From the NCBI RefSeq assembly GCF_900116645.1, contig NZ_FPBO01000001.1:1-64000 (forward strand): a DNA stretch of 64,000 nt, written 5' to 3'. Positions within the stretch are counted from its first letter, which is position 1; each line of letters opens with the position of its first letter. Below are positions 35,972 to 47,591 of the stretch, one piece after another. This DNA is from Pseudoduganella namucuonensis (GTDB lineage Bacteria > Pseudomonadota > Gammaproteobacteria > Burkholderiales > Burkholderiaceae_D). The notes under the pieces are model-generated. The model was not told where the DNA came from. It searched no databases and saw only the letters and a list, made by a program, of their open reading frames with translations. The translations under genes and the position numbers were made by a program.

Positions 35972-36742
35972 TCAGGCGTGGTAGTCGATGATCAGCGGCG
36001 CGTGGTCGGAGAAGCGCTCGTCCTTGTAGATGGCCACCTGGTGCGCCTTGCCGGCGATGCCCTTGGTCGCCACGTGGTAATCGATGCGCCAGCCCACGTT
36101 CTTCGCGTAGGCCTGGCCGCGGTTGCTCCACCAAGTGTATTGCTCCTCGCGCTTGTCGATGCCGCGATGCACGTCCACAAAGCCCACCTCGTCGAACACG
36201 CGGGTCAGCCAGGCGCGCTCTTCAGGCAGGAAACCGGAGTTTTTCTTGTTGCCTTTCCAGTTTTTCAAGTCGATCTCGTGGTGGGCGATGTTCCAGTCGC
36301 CGCAAATCACGACTTCGCGCCCTTCGGCGTGCAACTGCTTCAAATGCTCGATAAACAGGTCCATGAAGCGGAATTTGGCCTCCTGGCGCTCGGGACCGGA
36401 CGAGCCCGACGGGCAGTACACGGAAATGATGGTCAGCGGGCCGAAATCGCAGCGCACGTAGCGCCCTTCGGCGTCGAACTCCGGGCTGCCGAAGCCGATC
36501 AGCACCGCATCGGGGGCGATCTTGCTGTAAATGCCGGTGCCGGAATAGCCCTTCTTCTCGGCGTAGTGGAAATGGCCGTGGTAGCCGCCCGGGTTCAGGA
36601 ACTCCGGCGTCATGTTCTCGGCTTGCGCCTTGAGTTCCTGCACGCAGACGAAGTCGGCGTCCTGGGCGGCCATCCAGTTGAAAAAGCCTTTGGTGGCGGC
36701 GGAGCGGATACCGTTCAGGTTCGCTGAAATGATTTTTGGCAT
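35972..36742 (-). CDS. xth: exodeoxyribonuclease III
   Basis: A 256-residue AP endonuclease / 3'-5' exonuclease of base-excision repair. It begins MPKIISANLNGIRSAATKGF (catalytic N). The metal-binding glutamate is in FVCVQELKAQ; CGDWNIAHHEIDL carries the catalytic Asp-Asn pair, WRIDYHVATKG the next, and the final His is in FSDHAPLIIDY. The length is usual. It diverges from pyrE with 83 bases between the start codons and reads toward the giant-protein block. Confidence 0.96.
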   Translation of the reverse strand: MPKIISANLNGIRSAATKGFFNWMAAQDADFVCVQELKAQAENMTPEFLNPGGYHGHFHYAEKKGYSGTGIYSKIAPDAVLIGFGSPEFDAEGRYVRCDFGPLTIISVYCPSGSSGPERQEAKFRFMDLFIEHLKQLHAEGREVVICGDWNIAHHEIDLKNWKGNKKNSGFLPEERAWLTRVFDEVGFVDVHRGIDKREEQYTWWSNRGQAYAKNVGWRIDYHVATKGIAGKAHQVAIYKDERFSDHAPLIIDYHA

Positions 36743-36825
36743 GGTCGGGCTATATGGTCGGGAAGGGAGACAGAGGCAGTGGCCGTGGAGTTAAAATACA
36801 GGCACTTTCTATTTAAGAGGCAACT

Positions 36826-37491
36826 GTGAAAAATTTACGGCAAGAGTTTATCGCGTTTTCCGTGGCGACGGGAGTTTTGCGCTTCGGCGATTTCACCACC
36901 AAGGCAGGGCGCCAGTCGCCGTATTTCTTCAACGCGGGCCTGTTCCACGACGGCGCCACGCTGGCCCAGCTGGCCCAGTTCTATGCGCAGACGCTGCTGG
37001 ACTCCGGCGTCGAGTTCGACATGCTGTTCGGCCCCGCCTACAAGGGCATCACGCTGGCGTCGGCCACCGCCGTCGCGCTGGCCGGCAAGGGCCGCAACAC
37101 CTCCTTCGCCTACAACCGCAAGGAAGCCAAGGACCACGGCGAGGGCGGCACCATCGTCGGCGCCAAGCTGCAGGGCAAGGTTGTCATCATTGACGATGTG
37201 ATATCGGCCGGCACCTCGGTGCGCGAGTCGGTGGAAATGATACGCGCCGCCGGCGCCGAACCCTGCGCCGTGCTGATCGCGCTGGACCGCATGGAGCGTG
37301 GCGCCAAGGATGGCCAGATTTCGCCATACTCGGCGGTGCAGGAAGTGACGCGCAACTATGGCATTCCCGTCATCTCCATCGGCAACCTGCAAGACTTGTT
37401 CGGTTTCCTGTCGGACGCCTCGGCCGATCCGGAACTGCAGAAGCACAAGGACGCCGTGGCCGCCTACCGCGCCCAGTACGGCGTGGCCTAA
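36826..37491 (+). CDS. pyrE: orotate phosphoribosyltransferase
   Basis: A 221-residue enzyme joining orotate to PRPP in pyrimidine synthesis. The PRPP loop [17 protein letters not shown] is intact, and [15 protein letters not shown] and [15 protein letters not shown] are family phrases. The start codon is GTG at 36826, preceded by [17 protein letters not shown] fits the family start. A TAAAAT at 36792-36797 is a possible -10. A strong hairpin follows the gene. Confidence 0.95.
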   Translation: MKNLRQEFIAFSVATGVLRFGDFTTKAGRQSPYFFNAGLFHDGATLAQLAQFYAQTLLDSGVEFDMLFGPAYKGITLASATAVALAGKGRNTSFAYNRKEAKDHGEGGTIVGAKLQGKVVIIDDVISAGTSVRESVEMIRAAGAEPCAVLIALDRMERGAKDGQISPYSAVQEVTRNYGIPVISIGNLQDLFGFLSDASADPELQKHKDAVAAYRAQYGVA

Positions 37492-37499
37492 GGACGGAG

Positions 37500-37530
37500 C
37501 CGCAACGCCCGACGGGTTTGGGCGTTGCGG
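37500..37530 (+). terminator. hairpin after pyrE, possible terminator
   Basis: An 11-base perfect stem (CCGCAACGCCC with GGGCGTTGCGG) and a nine-base loop, nine bases after the pyrE stop. It lacks a T run. Confidence 0.5.
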
Positions 37531-37589
37531 CCCTTGGCGCGTGTGCTAGACTATATTTTCTTTGCTGTAACATTAAAAGTGGAGCAAGA

Positions 37590-37964
37590 ATGAATATAGC
37601 AACGTTGAAAGTGTACGGCGACGAGGCAGCGCTGATCGACGTGCGCGACGGTTTGCCGGTGGAGCCGGACAGCGACTGGAAGAAGGGCGATGTGCGGCCG
37701 GATGGCCGGGTACGCATCGATTCCGGTTTTTACGTCAATCTCGCCACCGACAAGGATCCGGGTTCCCTGTTAAAACAGGTGCATGGATTCCTGATTGAAT
37801 GCCAGGCGCGCGGCATCACCTTCGACGCGCCGTCGATCGCCGCCGAATTGCGCATCGCCTATACCGTCGGCGACGCGGCCGTCGGCGCACCCACCCTCGA
37901 TTTCTCGCTGGCCGAATTAGGCCTGCTGCTGGAAATGGGCATTACCCTCAGCATCACCTCCTGA
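37590..37964 (+). CDS. hypothetical protein, DUF4279-like
   Basis: A 124-residue cytosolic protein, MNIATLKVYGDEAALIDVRD. The pattern of an opening strand ATLKVYGDE, a segment with DWKKGD, then a region on hydrophobic helices ending LDFSLAELGLLLEMGITLSI resembles DUF4279 proteins; I hold this tentatively. Function unknown. GGAGCAAGA precedes the start at good distance. Its stop overlaps the start of the hydrolase gene in TGATG, so the two are translationally coupled. A TATATT about 35 bases upstream may be the -10. Confidence 0.75.
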   Translation: MNIATLKVYGDEAALIDVRDGLPVEPDSDWKKGDVRPDGRVRIDSGFYVNLATDKDPGSLLKQVHGFLIECQARGITFDAPSIAAELRIAYTVGDAAVGAPTLDFSLAELGLLLEMGITLSITS

Positions 37965-38821
37965 TGCGCTTTGCCGAAGACCGGCTGGCCCGGTTCAAAG
38001 GGCGCGGCGGTGCTGAGCGCACCATTCATATATGGGAACCATCGCAGCCGCGCGCCGTTATCATGGCTTTGCACGGCGCTTTGGCGCACGCGGGCGATTA
38101 TGTGACGCCCGCGCTTTATTTCCGCGACCACGACATCGCGCTCGCCAGTTTCGATATGTGCGGGCATGAGGGCAAGCGCCGCGCGGATATTCCGGATTTC
38201 GATATTTTCCTCGATGAAGCCGAGCTGTTTCTTCAGTGGATAAAAAAGCATTACCCGGACTTGCCCATATTTATCATGGGTCATTCCATGGGGGCGCTGA
38301 TCGCGACCAGGTTCGGCCTGGAACGCATGCGCCGCAGCGACGAAGTGAAGGGATTTATCCTTTCATCGCCGTATTATGTGAACGCGGTGAAAGTTCCGGC
38401 CATATTGCAGAATATATCGGGCTTGCTGGCGCGCTTCTTCCCGAAAATGAAAGTGCCGCTGGCGTCTTTTACCGATGTGCTGACGCATGACGCGGCCATT
38501 ACCGCCCGTCATCACGCCGACGAGGCGGATAATGTGCGGGCGTCGGAATTGACGGTGCGCTTCGGTCATGCGTTGAGCGAGGCGCAAAAGGGACTGGCGG
38601 CGAAAATGCCGACCTGGCGTTTCCCCATTTACGCGGTGGTCGCGGGCGACGATAAGCTGGCCGATGGCCGCGCCGCCGAGGCCATGTTGAAAACGGTGGA
38701 TGGCGGATTGCTGGAATATCGTTGCGAGCCGGCGAATTATCACGAGAATTTCAACGAAACCAATCGCGAAGACATTTTCGCCGATATCCTCCGCTGGATG
38801 ACGCCGCGCATCGGCGGCTGA
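37964..38821 (+). CDS. alpha/beta hydrolase (serine aminopeptidase / monoacylglycerol lipase-like)
   Basis: A 285-residue hydrolase with the nucleophile elbow GHSMGALIATRFGLE. The oxyanion region is in VIMALHGALAHAGDY; the acidic residue is probably in YAVVAGDDKLAD and the final His in NYHENFNE. FDMCGHEGKRRADIPDF resembles the GHG-type segment of lysophospholipase/MAGL-like enzymes (Hydrolase_4 group). No signal peptide. The substrate is unknown. It is coupled to the preceding gene by TGATG. The codon choice here is visibly more A/T-rich than in pyrE or gatA. Confidence 0.88.
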   Translation: MRFAEDRLARFKGRGGAERTIHIWEPSQPRAVIMALHGALAHAGDYVTPALYFRDHDIALASFDMCGHEGKRRADIPDFDIFLDEAELFLQWIKKHYPDLPIFIMGHSMGALIATRFGLERMRRSDEVKGFILSSPYYVNAVKVPAILQNISGLLARFFPKMKVPLASFTDVLTHDAAITARHHADEADNVRASELTVRFGHALSEAQKGLAAKMPTWRFPIYAVVAGDDKLADGRAAEAMLKTVDGGLLEYRCEPANYHENFNETNREDIFADILRWMTPRIGG

Positions 38822-38946
38822 TTCAAACCCTTCCCAATACTCGAATGTCCCTGGCGCCGCGTGCGCGCCCGGCGTCGTCACGGGCGGGTTATGCTAGATT
38901 CTGGCGTGATCGCGCCAGTTTCGGGCGCAATCCAAGTGCAAAAACC

Positions 38947-38973
38947 GGGGTCAGACCCAATGGGTCTGGCCCC
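38947..38973. repeat. intergenic palindrome GGGGTCAGACCC
   Basis: GGGGTCAGACCCA faces TGGGTCTGGCCCC with one base between them and one G-T mismatch. It lies between the hydrolase and gatB (convergent genes). The half-site is related to that in the inverted repeat at 49891-49997, so it may be a genome-wide intergenic repeat. Confidence 0.7.
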
Positions 38974-39000
38974 AGCCTCTGTCTTGGGTTGCGCCTCGCC

Positions 39001-39025
39001 AAAAAAACGGCGCCCGAAGGCGCCG
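39001..39025 (-). terminator. intrinsic terminator of gatB
   Basis: Minus strand: CGGCGCC, a TTCG loop, GGCGCCG, then seven T's; 21 bases after the gatB stop. Confidence 0.9.
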
Positions 39026-39046
39026 CTTTGACTATGCGGATTTAAA

Positions 39047-40507
39047 TCAGCCAGCCAGTTTCTTTTTCAGCAGTTCGGTCAATTGGGCCGGATTGGCCTT
39101 GCCCTTGGATGCCTTCATCGCCTGGCCGATCAGCGCATTGATGGCCGCTTCCTTGCCGGCGCGGTATTGCTCGACCGATTTCTCATTCGCCGCCAATACC
39201 TCGTTGACGATGGCTTCCAGCGCGCCGGTATCGGAAATCTGTTTCAGCCCCTTTTTGTCGATAATGGCGTCGACCAGGTTTTCATCGTCGCCATTGGCGG
39301 CCCACATGTCGCCGAAGATTTCTTTGGCTATCTTGTTGGAAATGGTGCCGTCGGCAATGCGCTTCAGCATATTGGCCAGCTGCGCGGGTTTCACCGGAGA
39401 ATCGGCAATATCCACATTCTCGCGGTTCAACGTCGATGACACATCGCCCATCAGCCAGTTGGCTGCGGTTTTCGCATTTTCCTTGCCGGCTTTCGCCACC
39501 ACGGCCTCGAAGTAATTCGCCATCGCTTTCGACGAGGTGAGTATCAGCGCGTCATATTCCGGCAACGCGTATTCCTCGATAAAGCGGGTGCGCATCACCG
39601 CCGGCAATTCCGGCATGTCGGCTTTGACGCGGTCTATCCAATCCTGCGAAATGGCCAGCGGCGGCAAATCCGGATCCGGGAAATAGCGGTAATCCTGCGC
39701 GTCTTCCTTGCTGCGCATTTGCCGGGTTTCTTTTTTATCCGGATCGTACAAGCGCGTCGCCTGCACCACCGTGCCGCCGTCTTCGATCAATTCGATCTGG
39801 CGGCGCACTTCAACGTGAACGGCTTCTTCGATAAAGCGGAAGGAGTTCAGGTTTTTAATTTCGCAGCGGGTGCCGAATTCGGTCGCGCCTTTGGGGCGTA
39901 CCGACACGTTGATATCGCAACGGAAAGAACCTTCCTGCATATTGCCGTCGCAAACGCCCAGCCACATCACCAGGCCATGCAGCGCCTTGCAATAAGCCAC
40001 CGCCTCGGCCGCGCTGCGGATTTCAGGTTCGGAAACGATTTCCAGCAACGGCGTGCCGGCGCGATTCAAATCGATGCCGGACATGCCGTGATAATCCTCG
40101 TGCAGCGATTTGCCGGCATCTTCTTCCAGGTGGGCGCGCGTCAGGTTCACCGTCTTGGTGACGAATTTGCCATCCTTTTCGTAGCCGAAGGTCAGCGCGC
40201 CGCCCACGACCACGGGGTCCTCGAACTGGCTGATCTGATAACCTTTCGGTAGATCCGGATAAAAATAGTTCTTACGCGCGAAGACCGATTGCGGGGCGAT
40301 TTTGCCGCCCACGGCCAAGCCGAAGCGGATCGCGCGATCCACGGCGGTCTTGTTCATCACCGGCAGCACGCCAGGCAGCGCCAGGTCGACCGGGCTGGCC
40401 TGCGTGTTCGGCTCGGCGCCGAATTTGATCGGCGAGCCGCTGAAGATTTTCGATTCGGTGGTGAGCTGCACGTGGTTCTCAATACCGATGACGACTTCCC
40501 ATTCCAT
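39047..40507 (-). CDS. gatB: Asp-tRNA(Asn)/Glu-tRNA(Gln) amidotransferase subunit B
   Basis: A 486-residue kinase/amidation subunit of GatCAB, which amidates misacylated Glu-tRNA(Gln) and Asp-tRNA(Asn). It begins [20 protein letters not shown]; family marks are [58 protein letters not shown], and the C-terminal YqeY-like tail with [17 protein letters not shown]. The start at 40507 was chosen because homologues begin at MEWEVVIG; an upstream in-frame ATG adds 17 unrelated residues. The gene follows gatA by 40 bases. Its codon choice seems more A/T-rich at third positions than gatA's. Confidence 0.96.
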   Translation of the reverse strand: MEWEVVIGIENHVQLTTESKIFSGSPIKFGAEPNTQASPVDLALPGVLPVMNKTAVDRAIRFGLAVGGKIAPQSVFARKNYFYPDLPKGYQISQFEDPVVVGGALTFGYEKDGKFVTKTVNLTRAHLEEDAGKSLHEDYHGMSGIDLNRAGTPLLEIVSEPEIRSAAEAVAYCKALHGLVMWLGVCDGNMQEGSFRCDINVSVRPKGATEFGTRCEIKNLNSFRFIEEAVHVEVRRQIELIEDGGTVVQATRLYDPDKKETRQMRSKEDAQDYRYFPDPDLPPLAISQDWIDRVKADMPELPAVMRTRFIEEYALPEYDALILTSSKAMANYFEAVVAKAGKENAKTAANWLMGDVSSTLNRENVDIADSPVKPAQLANMLKRIADGTISNKIAKEIFGDMWAANGDDENLVDAIIDKKGLKQISDTGALEAIVNEVLAANEKSVEQYRAGKEAAINALIGQAMKASKGKANPAQLTELLKKKLAG

Positions 40508-40547
40508 ATTTCTGTTCTCGCTAATAGCTAATAGGTTAACGCAAGGG

Positions 40548-42029
<1,482 letters not shown>

Positions 42030-42041
42030 TGTTCTTCGCTC

Positions 42042-42077
42042 TTGGTCGATCACTCAATCGATCACTTAGTCGATTAC
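42042..42077 (-). repeat. three tandem 12-bp units at the end of gatC
   Basis: On the minus strand GTAATCGACTAA, GTGATCGATTGA and GTGATCGACCAA lie head to tail. The first encodes the last residues and stop of gatC (Val-Ile-Asp-stop); the second repeats that with its own stop. Confidence 0.9.
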
Positions 42078-42368
42078 CTTCGGCACCAGGTACAGGCCGT
42101 CTTCCGTCTTCGGCGCCACTTTCTGGTAGTCCTCGCGGCGGTTCGGCTCGGTGGCCACGTCCTCGCGCAGACGCAGTGCGATGTTGTTCATGTGCGCCGC
42201 CAGCGGATGGCTCAGCGGCGCGACGCCGTTGGTGTCCACGGCCTGCATTTGCTCGGCCAGCGCGAAGATGCCGTTCAGTTGTTCCAGGGCGGTGCCGGCC
42301 TGGGTTTCGCTCATTTCCAGTTGCGCCAGATTGGCGATGCGTTTTACGTCGGATAGTGTCAGGGACAT
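42066..42368 (-). CDS. gatC: Asp-tRNA(Asn)/Glu-tRNA(Gln) amidotransferase subunit C
   Basis: A 100-residue subunit that holds GatA and GatB together. It begins [20 protein letters not shown], the usual GatC start, and has the linker [10 protein letters not shown] and the C-terminal [20 protein letters not shown]. It is first in the gatCAB operon. It diverges from mreB across a 265-base gap that must hold promoters for both. That gap has an AT-rich part (42498-42533) with TATAAG and TAGAAT as possible -10 sequences for mreB, but no convincing -35. Confidence 0.94.
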   Translation of the reverse strand: MSLTLSDVKRIANLAQLEMSETQAGTALEQLNGIFALAEQMQAVDTNGVAPLSHPLAAHMNNIALRLREDVATEPNRREDYQKVAPKTEDGLYLVPKVID

Positions 42369-42543
42369 GATGGCGAGAGGCGCGGTGTGCCGCGCGTTGT
42401 GATATGAATAAAGAACTTGTAATTCCTGCTATTTAGCCTTGAAATCCCGTCAATTGTCGTGCAATTCACGTTGTGCACGGTCGCACTTTAGAAGGGATTT
42501 TTGGTAAATGACATTCGAATTATAAGGTAGAATGGCGGGTTGA

Positions 42544-43677
<1,134 letters not shown>

Positions 43678-43685
43678 TCTGAGTA

Positions 43686-43712
43686 AGCGGGGCGGCCAGG
43701 AGCCGCCCCGCT
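43686..43712 (+). other. hairpin between mreB and mreC
   Basis: An 11-base perfect stem (AGCGGGGCGGC with GCCGCCCCGCT) with a five-base loop, eight bases after the mreB stop, without a T run. It may be a partial terminator or a 3' stabiliser of the mreB message. Confidence 0.55.
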
Positions 43713-43768
43713 GCATTATGTAGACTGAGACTGGGCTACCCGCTGGTTCGCGCCGGATTATTGGAAAC

Positions 43769-44878
43769 ATGGAATACAGTCCACCGCCACTCTTCAAGCA
43801 AGGCGCGCCCGCGCGCGTCAAAATGACTTTGTTCGCCTGCATTTCGATCGCGCTGCTGCTGGCCGACGCGCGCATGCACGCGCTCACCACGGTGCGCCAG
43901 GTGGTCGGCACCGTGCTGTACCCCCTGCAAATGGCGGCGCTGATGCCGCGCGACGCGCTGTACGGCGTGGGCGACTATTTCTCGTCGCAGGCCGCGCTGG
44001 AGCGCCAGGTGCGCGATTTGAAGCAGCAGCAGATCGTGTCGGCCCAGGCGATGCAGCAGGCGCAGCTCCACAACGCGGAAAACGCGCAGCTGCGCAAGCT
44101 GCTGGACGCGCGCGAGCGCGTGCCGGGCAAGTCGCTGCTGGCCGAGATCCTGTACGACGCGCGCGACAGCGCCAGCCGCAAGATCGTGCTCGACCGCGGC
44201 GTGCAGCAGGGTGTGGCCCTGGGCCTGCCCGTGATTGACAACCAGGGCGTGGTGGGGCAGGTGACGCGGGTGTTCCCGTTCACCTCCGAGGTCACGCTGC
44301 TGACGGACAAGGAGCAGGCCATTCCAGTGCAGGTGCTGCGCAACGGCTTGCGCAGCGTGGCGTACGGCCGCGGCCAGTCCGGCCAGCTGGACCTGCGCTT
44401 CATGGCGCCCAACGCCGACGTGCAGGTGGGCGACATCCTGATCACCTCCGGCATCGACGGCGTGTATCCGGCCGGCCTGGCCGTGGCGCGCGTGATGCAG
44501 GTGGAGAACAACGCCAACGGCGCCTTCGGCCGCGTGGTGTGCCAGCCGCTGGCGGGCATCCAGAACCACAGCCAGCTGCTGATATTGATGTCGCCTCCAG
44601 AACTGCCGCCACGGCCGCCGGAAGAGGAAGTGATCAAACCCGGCCGCAAAGGCAAGGCCGCCAAGGAGGCCGCCGCTGCCGCCGCCGCCGCCGCAGCGGC
44701 CACCGCCGGCGCGACGCCCGGCGCGGCCGGACCGGCCGCCGCGCCCGCGGGAACGACGCCCGCCGGCGTGACGCCCGCGCCTGCGCAGCGTCCGGCCGCC
44801 GCGGCTCCGGCCCCGGCCCCGGCGGCCGCCAGTCCGTCCGCCGCGCCGCGCGCCGAGCCGAAAAAGGAAACGCGATGA
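43769..44878 (+). CDS. mreC: rod shape-determining protein MreC
   Basis: A 369-residue periplasmic scaffold of the elongasome. One N-terminal membrane anchor (MTLFACISIALLLADAR) is followed by a coiled coil (LERQVRDLKQQQIVSAQAMQ and on) and the beta-rich MreC domain with VLDRGVQQGVALGLPVIDNQ and TSGIDGVYPAGLAVARV. From residue 285 the tail is alanine/proline-rich and lysine-containing, longer than usual and low in complexity. It overlaps mreD by ATGA. Confidence 0.95.
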   Translation: MEYSPPPLFKQGAPARVKMTLFACISIALLLADARMHALTTVRQVVGTVLYPLQMAALMPRDALYGVGDYFSSQAALERQVRDLKQQQIVSAQAMQQAQLHNAENAQLRKLLDARERVPGKSLLAEILYDARDSASRKIVLDRGVQQGVALGLPVIDNQGVVGQVTRVFPFTSEVTLLTDKEQAIPVQVLRNGLRSVAYGRGQSGQLDLRFMAPNADVQVGDILITSGIDGVYPAGLAVARVMQVENNANGAFGRVVCQPLAGIQNHSQLLILMSPPELPPRPPEEEVIKPGRKGKAAKEAAAAAAAAAAATAGATPGAAGPAAAPAGTTPAGVTPAPAQRPAAAAPAPAPAAASPSAAPRAEPKKETR

Positions 44879-45387
44879 ACCGCCCCCATTACATACTGCT
44901 GCCGGTCAGCCCGGTCTTCATCGCGTTCAGCCTGTTCTGCGCGTTCCTGCTCAACCTCATGCCCTGGGGGCACTTCGTCGGCGCGCCGGACTTCGTCGCG
45001 CTGACGCTGGTGTTCTGGGGCGTGCACCAGCCGCGCAAGGTCGGCATCGGCACCGCCTTCTTCCTCGGCCTGCTGATGGACGTGCACGACGCCACGCTGC
45101 TGGGCGAGAACGCGCTGGCGTACACGCTGCTGTCCTATTGCGCCATCATGATCCACCGCCGCGTGCTGTGGTTCCCGCTGATGACGCAGGCCATGCACGT
45201 GTTCCCGCTGCTGCTGATGGCGCAGTCGGTGCAGCTGATGGTGCGCTTCATCGTGTCCGGCAAGTTCGCCGGCTGGTGGTATTTCATCGAAAGCGTGGTG
45301 GCCGTGGCCCTGTGGCCATTCATCACCATGCTGCTGCTGGCGCCGCAGCGCCGCGCCGTGGATAAAGACCACACGCGTCCCATCTGA
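44875..45387 (+). CDS. mreD: rod shape-determining protein MreD
   Basis: A 170-residue inner-membrane protein with five or so hydrophobic segments, e.g. FIAFSLFCAFLLNLMPWG and YTLLSYCAIMIHRRVLWF. The phrase FLGLLMDVHDATLLGENALA is the MreD signature. It belongs to the elongasome with MreC and RodA. It overlaps mreC (ATGA) and lies 11 bases before mrdA. Confidence 0.94.
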   Translation: MNRPHYILLPVSPVFIAFSLFCAFLLNLMPWGHFVGAPDFVALTLVFWGVHQPRKVGIGTAFFLGLLMDVHDATLLGENALAYTLLSYCAIMIHRRVLWFPLMTQAMHVFPLLLMAQSVQLMVRFIVSGKFAGWWYFIESVVAVALWPFITMLLLAPQRRAVDKDHTRPI

Positions 45388-45398
45388 CCCGAAGCGCG

Positions 45399-47582
45399 AT
45401 GACCGAGTTAAAAAACACAGAACGCGAACTCCATCTGTTCCGCCTGCGCCTGTCGGCGCTGGGCCTGCTGGTGTTCGTCTGCTTCGCCGTGCTGCTGGCG
45501 CGCTTCGTGTGGCTGCAGGTGGTGCACCACGACCACTACATGACGCAGGCCGAGGAGAACCGCATCGCCTTCGTACCGGTGGTGCCCAACCGCGGCCTGA
45601 TCGTGGACCGCAATGGCGTGGTCCTGGCCCGCAACTATTCCGCCTACACGCTGGAGATCACCCCGTCCAAGCTGCGCCTGCCGCTGGAGACGGTGATCGA
45701 CGAAGTGGCCAAGCTGGTGCAGGTGGAGCCCAAGGACCGCAAACGCTTCAAGCGCCTGCTGGAGGAAACCAAGAGCTTCGAGGGCGTGCCGCTGCGCACC
45801 CGCCTGACCGACGAGGAGGTGGCGCGCTTCACCGCGCAGCGCTTCCGCTTCCCCGGCGTGGAGATCCAGGCGCGCCTGTTCCGCCAGTATCCGCTGGGCG
45901 AAACCGCCTCGCACGTGATCGGCTTCATCGGCCGCATCAGCCAGAGCGAGGCCAAGGTGATCGAGGCCGGCGACGACGCGCGCAACTACAAGGGCACCGA
46001 GCATATCGGCAAGGAGGGCCTGGAGAAGAGCTACGAGAAGCAGCTGCACGGCGTCACCGGCTACGAGGAGGTGGAAGTCTCGGCCGGCGGGCGCGCGGTG
46101 CGCACCCTGTCGCGCACCCCGGCCACGCCGGGCAACAACCTGATACTGTCGATCGACATCGAGCTGCAGAAGGTGGCGGAGGAGGCCTTCGGCGAGTGGC
46201 GCGGCGCGCTGGTGGCGATCGAGCCGTCCACCGGCGACATCCTGGCCTATGTGTCGCGCCCCGGCTACGACCCCAACCTGTTCGTGGACGGCATCGACCA
46301 GCAAAGCTGGAACGAACTGAACACCTCGCTGGACCGGCCCATGGTGAACCGGCCGCTGTCCGGCACCTACGCGCCGGGCTCCACCTTCAAGCCCTTCATG
46401 GCGCTGGCCGCGCTGGAGACGGGCAAGCGCACCACCGGGCAGACCATCAGCGATCCGGGTTTCTTCTACCTGGGCAGCCACAAGTTCCGCGACGACGTGG
46501 TGAACGGCCACGGCACGGTGGATATGCGCAAGTCCATCGTCGTGTCCTGCAACACCTATTACTATGTGCTGGGCCGCGACATGGGCATCGACGCGATCCA
46601 CGACTTCATGAAGCCCTTCGGCTTCGGCCAGCCGACCGGCATCGACCTGGAAAACGAGAAGACCGGCATCCTGCCGTCGCAGGCCTGGAAGCGCAACCGC
46701 TACAAGAAGAATCCGCAGGCCGGCAAGTGGGTGGGCGGCGACACCATTTCCGTTTCCAACGGCTCGGGCTACAACTCGTACACGCCGCTGCAGGTGGCGC
46801 ACGCGGTGTCCATCCTGGCCAACAACGGCGTGGTGATGAAGCCCCATCTGGTCAAGATCGTGGAGGACGGCGCCACCAAGGCGCGCAAGCTGACGGTGGC
46901 CAAGGAAAGCTACCGCATCCCGCTCAAGCAGGAGAACGTGGACTTCATCAAGGAGGCCATGGTGGGTGTGACCACCGAGGGCACCGCCGCGCGCGCCTTC
47001 GTCAACGCCGGCTATACCGTGGGCGGCAAGACCGGCACCGCGCAGGTGATCGCGATCAAGGCCAACGAGAAGTACAACGCGTCCAAGCTGGACGAGCGCC
47101 TGCGCGACAACGCCTGGTTCACCGCCTTCGCGCCGGCCGACAAGCCGCGCATCGTGATCGCCATGATCGTGGAAAACGCCGGCTTCGGCGGCGCGGTGGC
47201 GGCGCCGATCACGCGCAAGGTGCTCGACTACTACCTGCTGGGCAAGCGCCCGACGGAGAAGGACACGACCAAGGTGCCGAAGGAGGACGCGGCCGAATTC
47301 GAACCGGTGCTGGATCCGGCGGACGAGGAGGCGGCCGCCGTCGCCACCGAGGAGAAGCGCGCGGCCGCGGGCGGCGCCGCCCCGGCGCCCGCCGCTCCAG
47401 CCGCGCCGGCGGCTGCGGCCAAGCCGCAGCCGCTGGTGCAGCCGCCGCTGATACAGAAACCGCCCGTGCCGCAGCCGGGATCGGCCGCCCGGCACGGCAC
47501 CGTGGTGCCGCAGCCGGCCACGCCGCCGCACGCGCCGGTGCAGGGGCTGCCGCCGGCCACGCCGCCGCGCAAGAAAGAATAA
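45399..47582 (+). CDS. mrdA: penicillin-binding protein 2 (elongation transpeptidase)
   Basis: A 727-residue class B PBP that cross-links peptidoglycan in the cell wall with RodA. An N-terminal membrane anchor (LGLLVFVCFAVLLARFVWL) precedes the dimerisation domain (NRGLIVDRNGVVLARNYSAY). The transpeptidase motifs are all present: SxxK in PGSTFKPFMAL, SxN in VVSCNTYYYV, and KTG in VGGKTGTAQV. From about residue 612 there is a tail of about 115 residues rich in Ala, Pro and Glu, unusual compared with the roughly 630-residue E. coli protein; it has no recognisable domain. Confidence 0.96.
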   Translation: MTELKNTERELHLFRLRLSALGLLVFVCFAVLLARFVWLQVVHHDHYMTQAEENRIAFVPVVPNRGLIVDRNGVVLARNYSAYTLEITPSKLRLPLETVIDEVAKLVQVEPKDRKRFKRLLEETKSFEGVPLRTRLTDEEVARFTAQRFRFPGVEIQARLFRQYPLGETASHVIGFIGRISQSEAKVIEAGDDARNYKGTEHIGKEGLEKSYEKQLHGVTGYEEVEVSAGGRAVRTLSRTPATPGNNLILSIDIELQKVAEEAFGEWRGALVAIEPSTGDILAYVSRPGYDPNLFVDGIDQQSWNELNTSLDRPMVNRPLSGTYAPGSTFKPFMALAALETGKRTTGQTISDPGFFYLGSHKFRDDVVNGHGTVDMRKSIVVSCNTYYYVLGRDMGIDAIHDFMKPFGFGQPTGIDLENEKTGILPSQAWKRNRYKKNPQAGKWVGGDTISVSNGSGYNSYTPLQVAHAVSILANNGVVMKPHLVKIVEDGATKARKLTVAKESYRIPLKQENVDFIKEAMVGVTTEGTAARAFVNAGYTVGGKTGTAQVIAIKANEKYNASKLDERLRDNAWFTAFAPADKPRIVIAMIVENAGFGGAVAAPITRKVLDYYLLGKRPTEKDTTKVPKEDAAEFEPVLDPADEEAAAVATEEKRAAAGGAAPAPAAPAAPAAAAKPQPLVQPPLIQKPPVPQPGSAARHGTVVPQPATPPHAPVQGLPPATPPRKKE

Positions 47583-47591
47583 GGAGGCGCG

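Noticed and set aside
36743-36825. A full sigma-70 promoter for pyrE
   Set aside because: TAAAAT is a possible -10, but no acceptable -35 is at 16-18 bases, so I mention it only in the gene entry.
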